From: Serripes groenlandicus | Taxonomy: Eukaryota; Mollusca; Bivalvia; Cardiida; Cardiidae | Direction of reading: 5' to 3' | Assembly (NCBI GenBank): GCA_031761405.1 | Contig: JASEVX010000001.1 | Span: 24,929,606 to 24,993,605 of the forward strand | DNA: 64,000 bases | In this document: one piece after another, positions 63,779-64,000 of the stretch | Numbering within the stretch: the first letter of the stretch is position 1 | Layout: the number at the start of each line of letters is the position of its first letter | Notes under the pieces: generated by a model | What the model was told of the DNA's origin: nothing | The model's database searches: none | Seen by the model: the letters and a program-made list of their open reading frames with translations, nothing else | Made by a program: the position numbers and the translations under genes

Positions 63779-64000
63779 ACCCTTTCCAAGATACAACAAA
63801 TCTGCAGCAGACTACTTTGAAAAAATATTTGAAAACATATAAAAAATCTCTTTAAATAAAAGTACTATGATCAAATAAGGATCAAAACACTGTGGCAAAA
63901 GGAGAAATTGCTTGTTTTGAGCAATTTTTGTTTTTGTAACTGTGTTGTCAAAAGTCGTCTGCTGCAGAGACATCAGAAAGCGTATGTATGTGAGAAAGAG
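63779..64000 (-). mobile_element. MITE-A, second subfamily, cut by window end
   Basis: ACCCTTTCCAAGATACAAC, GCAGCAGACTACTTTGAAAAA, hairpin GAAATTGCTTGTTTTGAGC, then GTGAGAAAGAG at the last base. Confidence 0.85.

Overview
The window is AT-rich, intron-rich animal DNA, most likely from a bivalve mollusc. The reasons are GT-AG split genes for conserved animal proteins, several tRNA-headed SINEs with (CAAT)n tails, elements resembling the bivalve pearl/Helentron type (tandem core, (ACCG)n or (GACG)n run, terminal hairpin ending in ATAA or AAAA), and very dense short TTAA-flanked MITEs. The species cannot be fixed from the sequence alone.

Host genes, left to right: (1) 634-2184 (+), the 3' part of a calmodulin-like gene whose main exon carries two one-base insertions; (2) 7113-9508 (+), a second calmodulin-like gene with an intact frame across four exons but weakened EF-hand loops; (3) 12038-13159 (-), a single-exon 373-codon gene of unknown function preceded by eight ~33-bp tandem repeats; (4) 26856-32466 (-), a complete five-exon NTPCR (THEP1-type nucleoside triphosphatase) of 196 residues; (5) 35888-47290 (+), a complete five-exon LRRC57 of about 238 residues, head to head with NTPCR; (6) 49018-49224 (-), a possible terminal exon of an unrecognised gene; (7) 60139-60207 (-), the last coding exon of a SNAP-25-type SNARE whose other exons lie outside the recognisable part of the window.

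Much of the rest is mobile or repetitive DNA. More than fifty copies or fragments of one ~230-bp piggyBac-like MITE (here MITE-A; TTAA duplications, 18-bp terminal inverted repeats, internal hairpins) occur from end to end, some nested in each other, some sharing a TTAA, some within 25 bp of LRRC57 splice acceptors. A structurally whole Mutator-like element (36212-39888, 82-bp TIRs, perfect 9-bp target duplication) sits in LRRC57 intron 1; its gene encodes a PHD-like finger and the conserved C-terminal part of MULE transposases but seems to lack the catalytic core and is broken. Other elements are a mariner-like MITE (34198-35206), a TTAA element (24479-25439), two palindromic TCGAGGGC elements, a second TTAA MITE family (MITE-B), a large inverted repeat (18222-19105), and several Helentron/pearl-like elements including one with a 15-monomer dimeric array (49617-52122).

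The most striking stretch is a 2.3-kb array of about 82 copies of a 28-bp unit (14807-17097), open in all three minus-strand frames. It ends inside a tRNA-derived SINE, from whose linker it may have arisen, and contains an 896-bp higher-order duplication. I see no prokaryotic-style operon, CRISPR array or functional RNA gene; tRNA-like and 5S-like matches belong to SINEs or relics.
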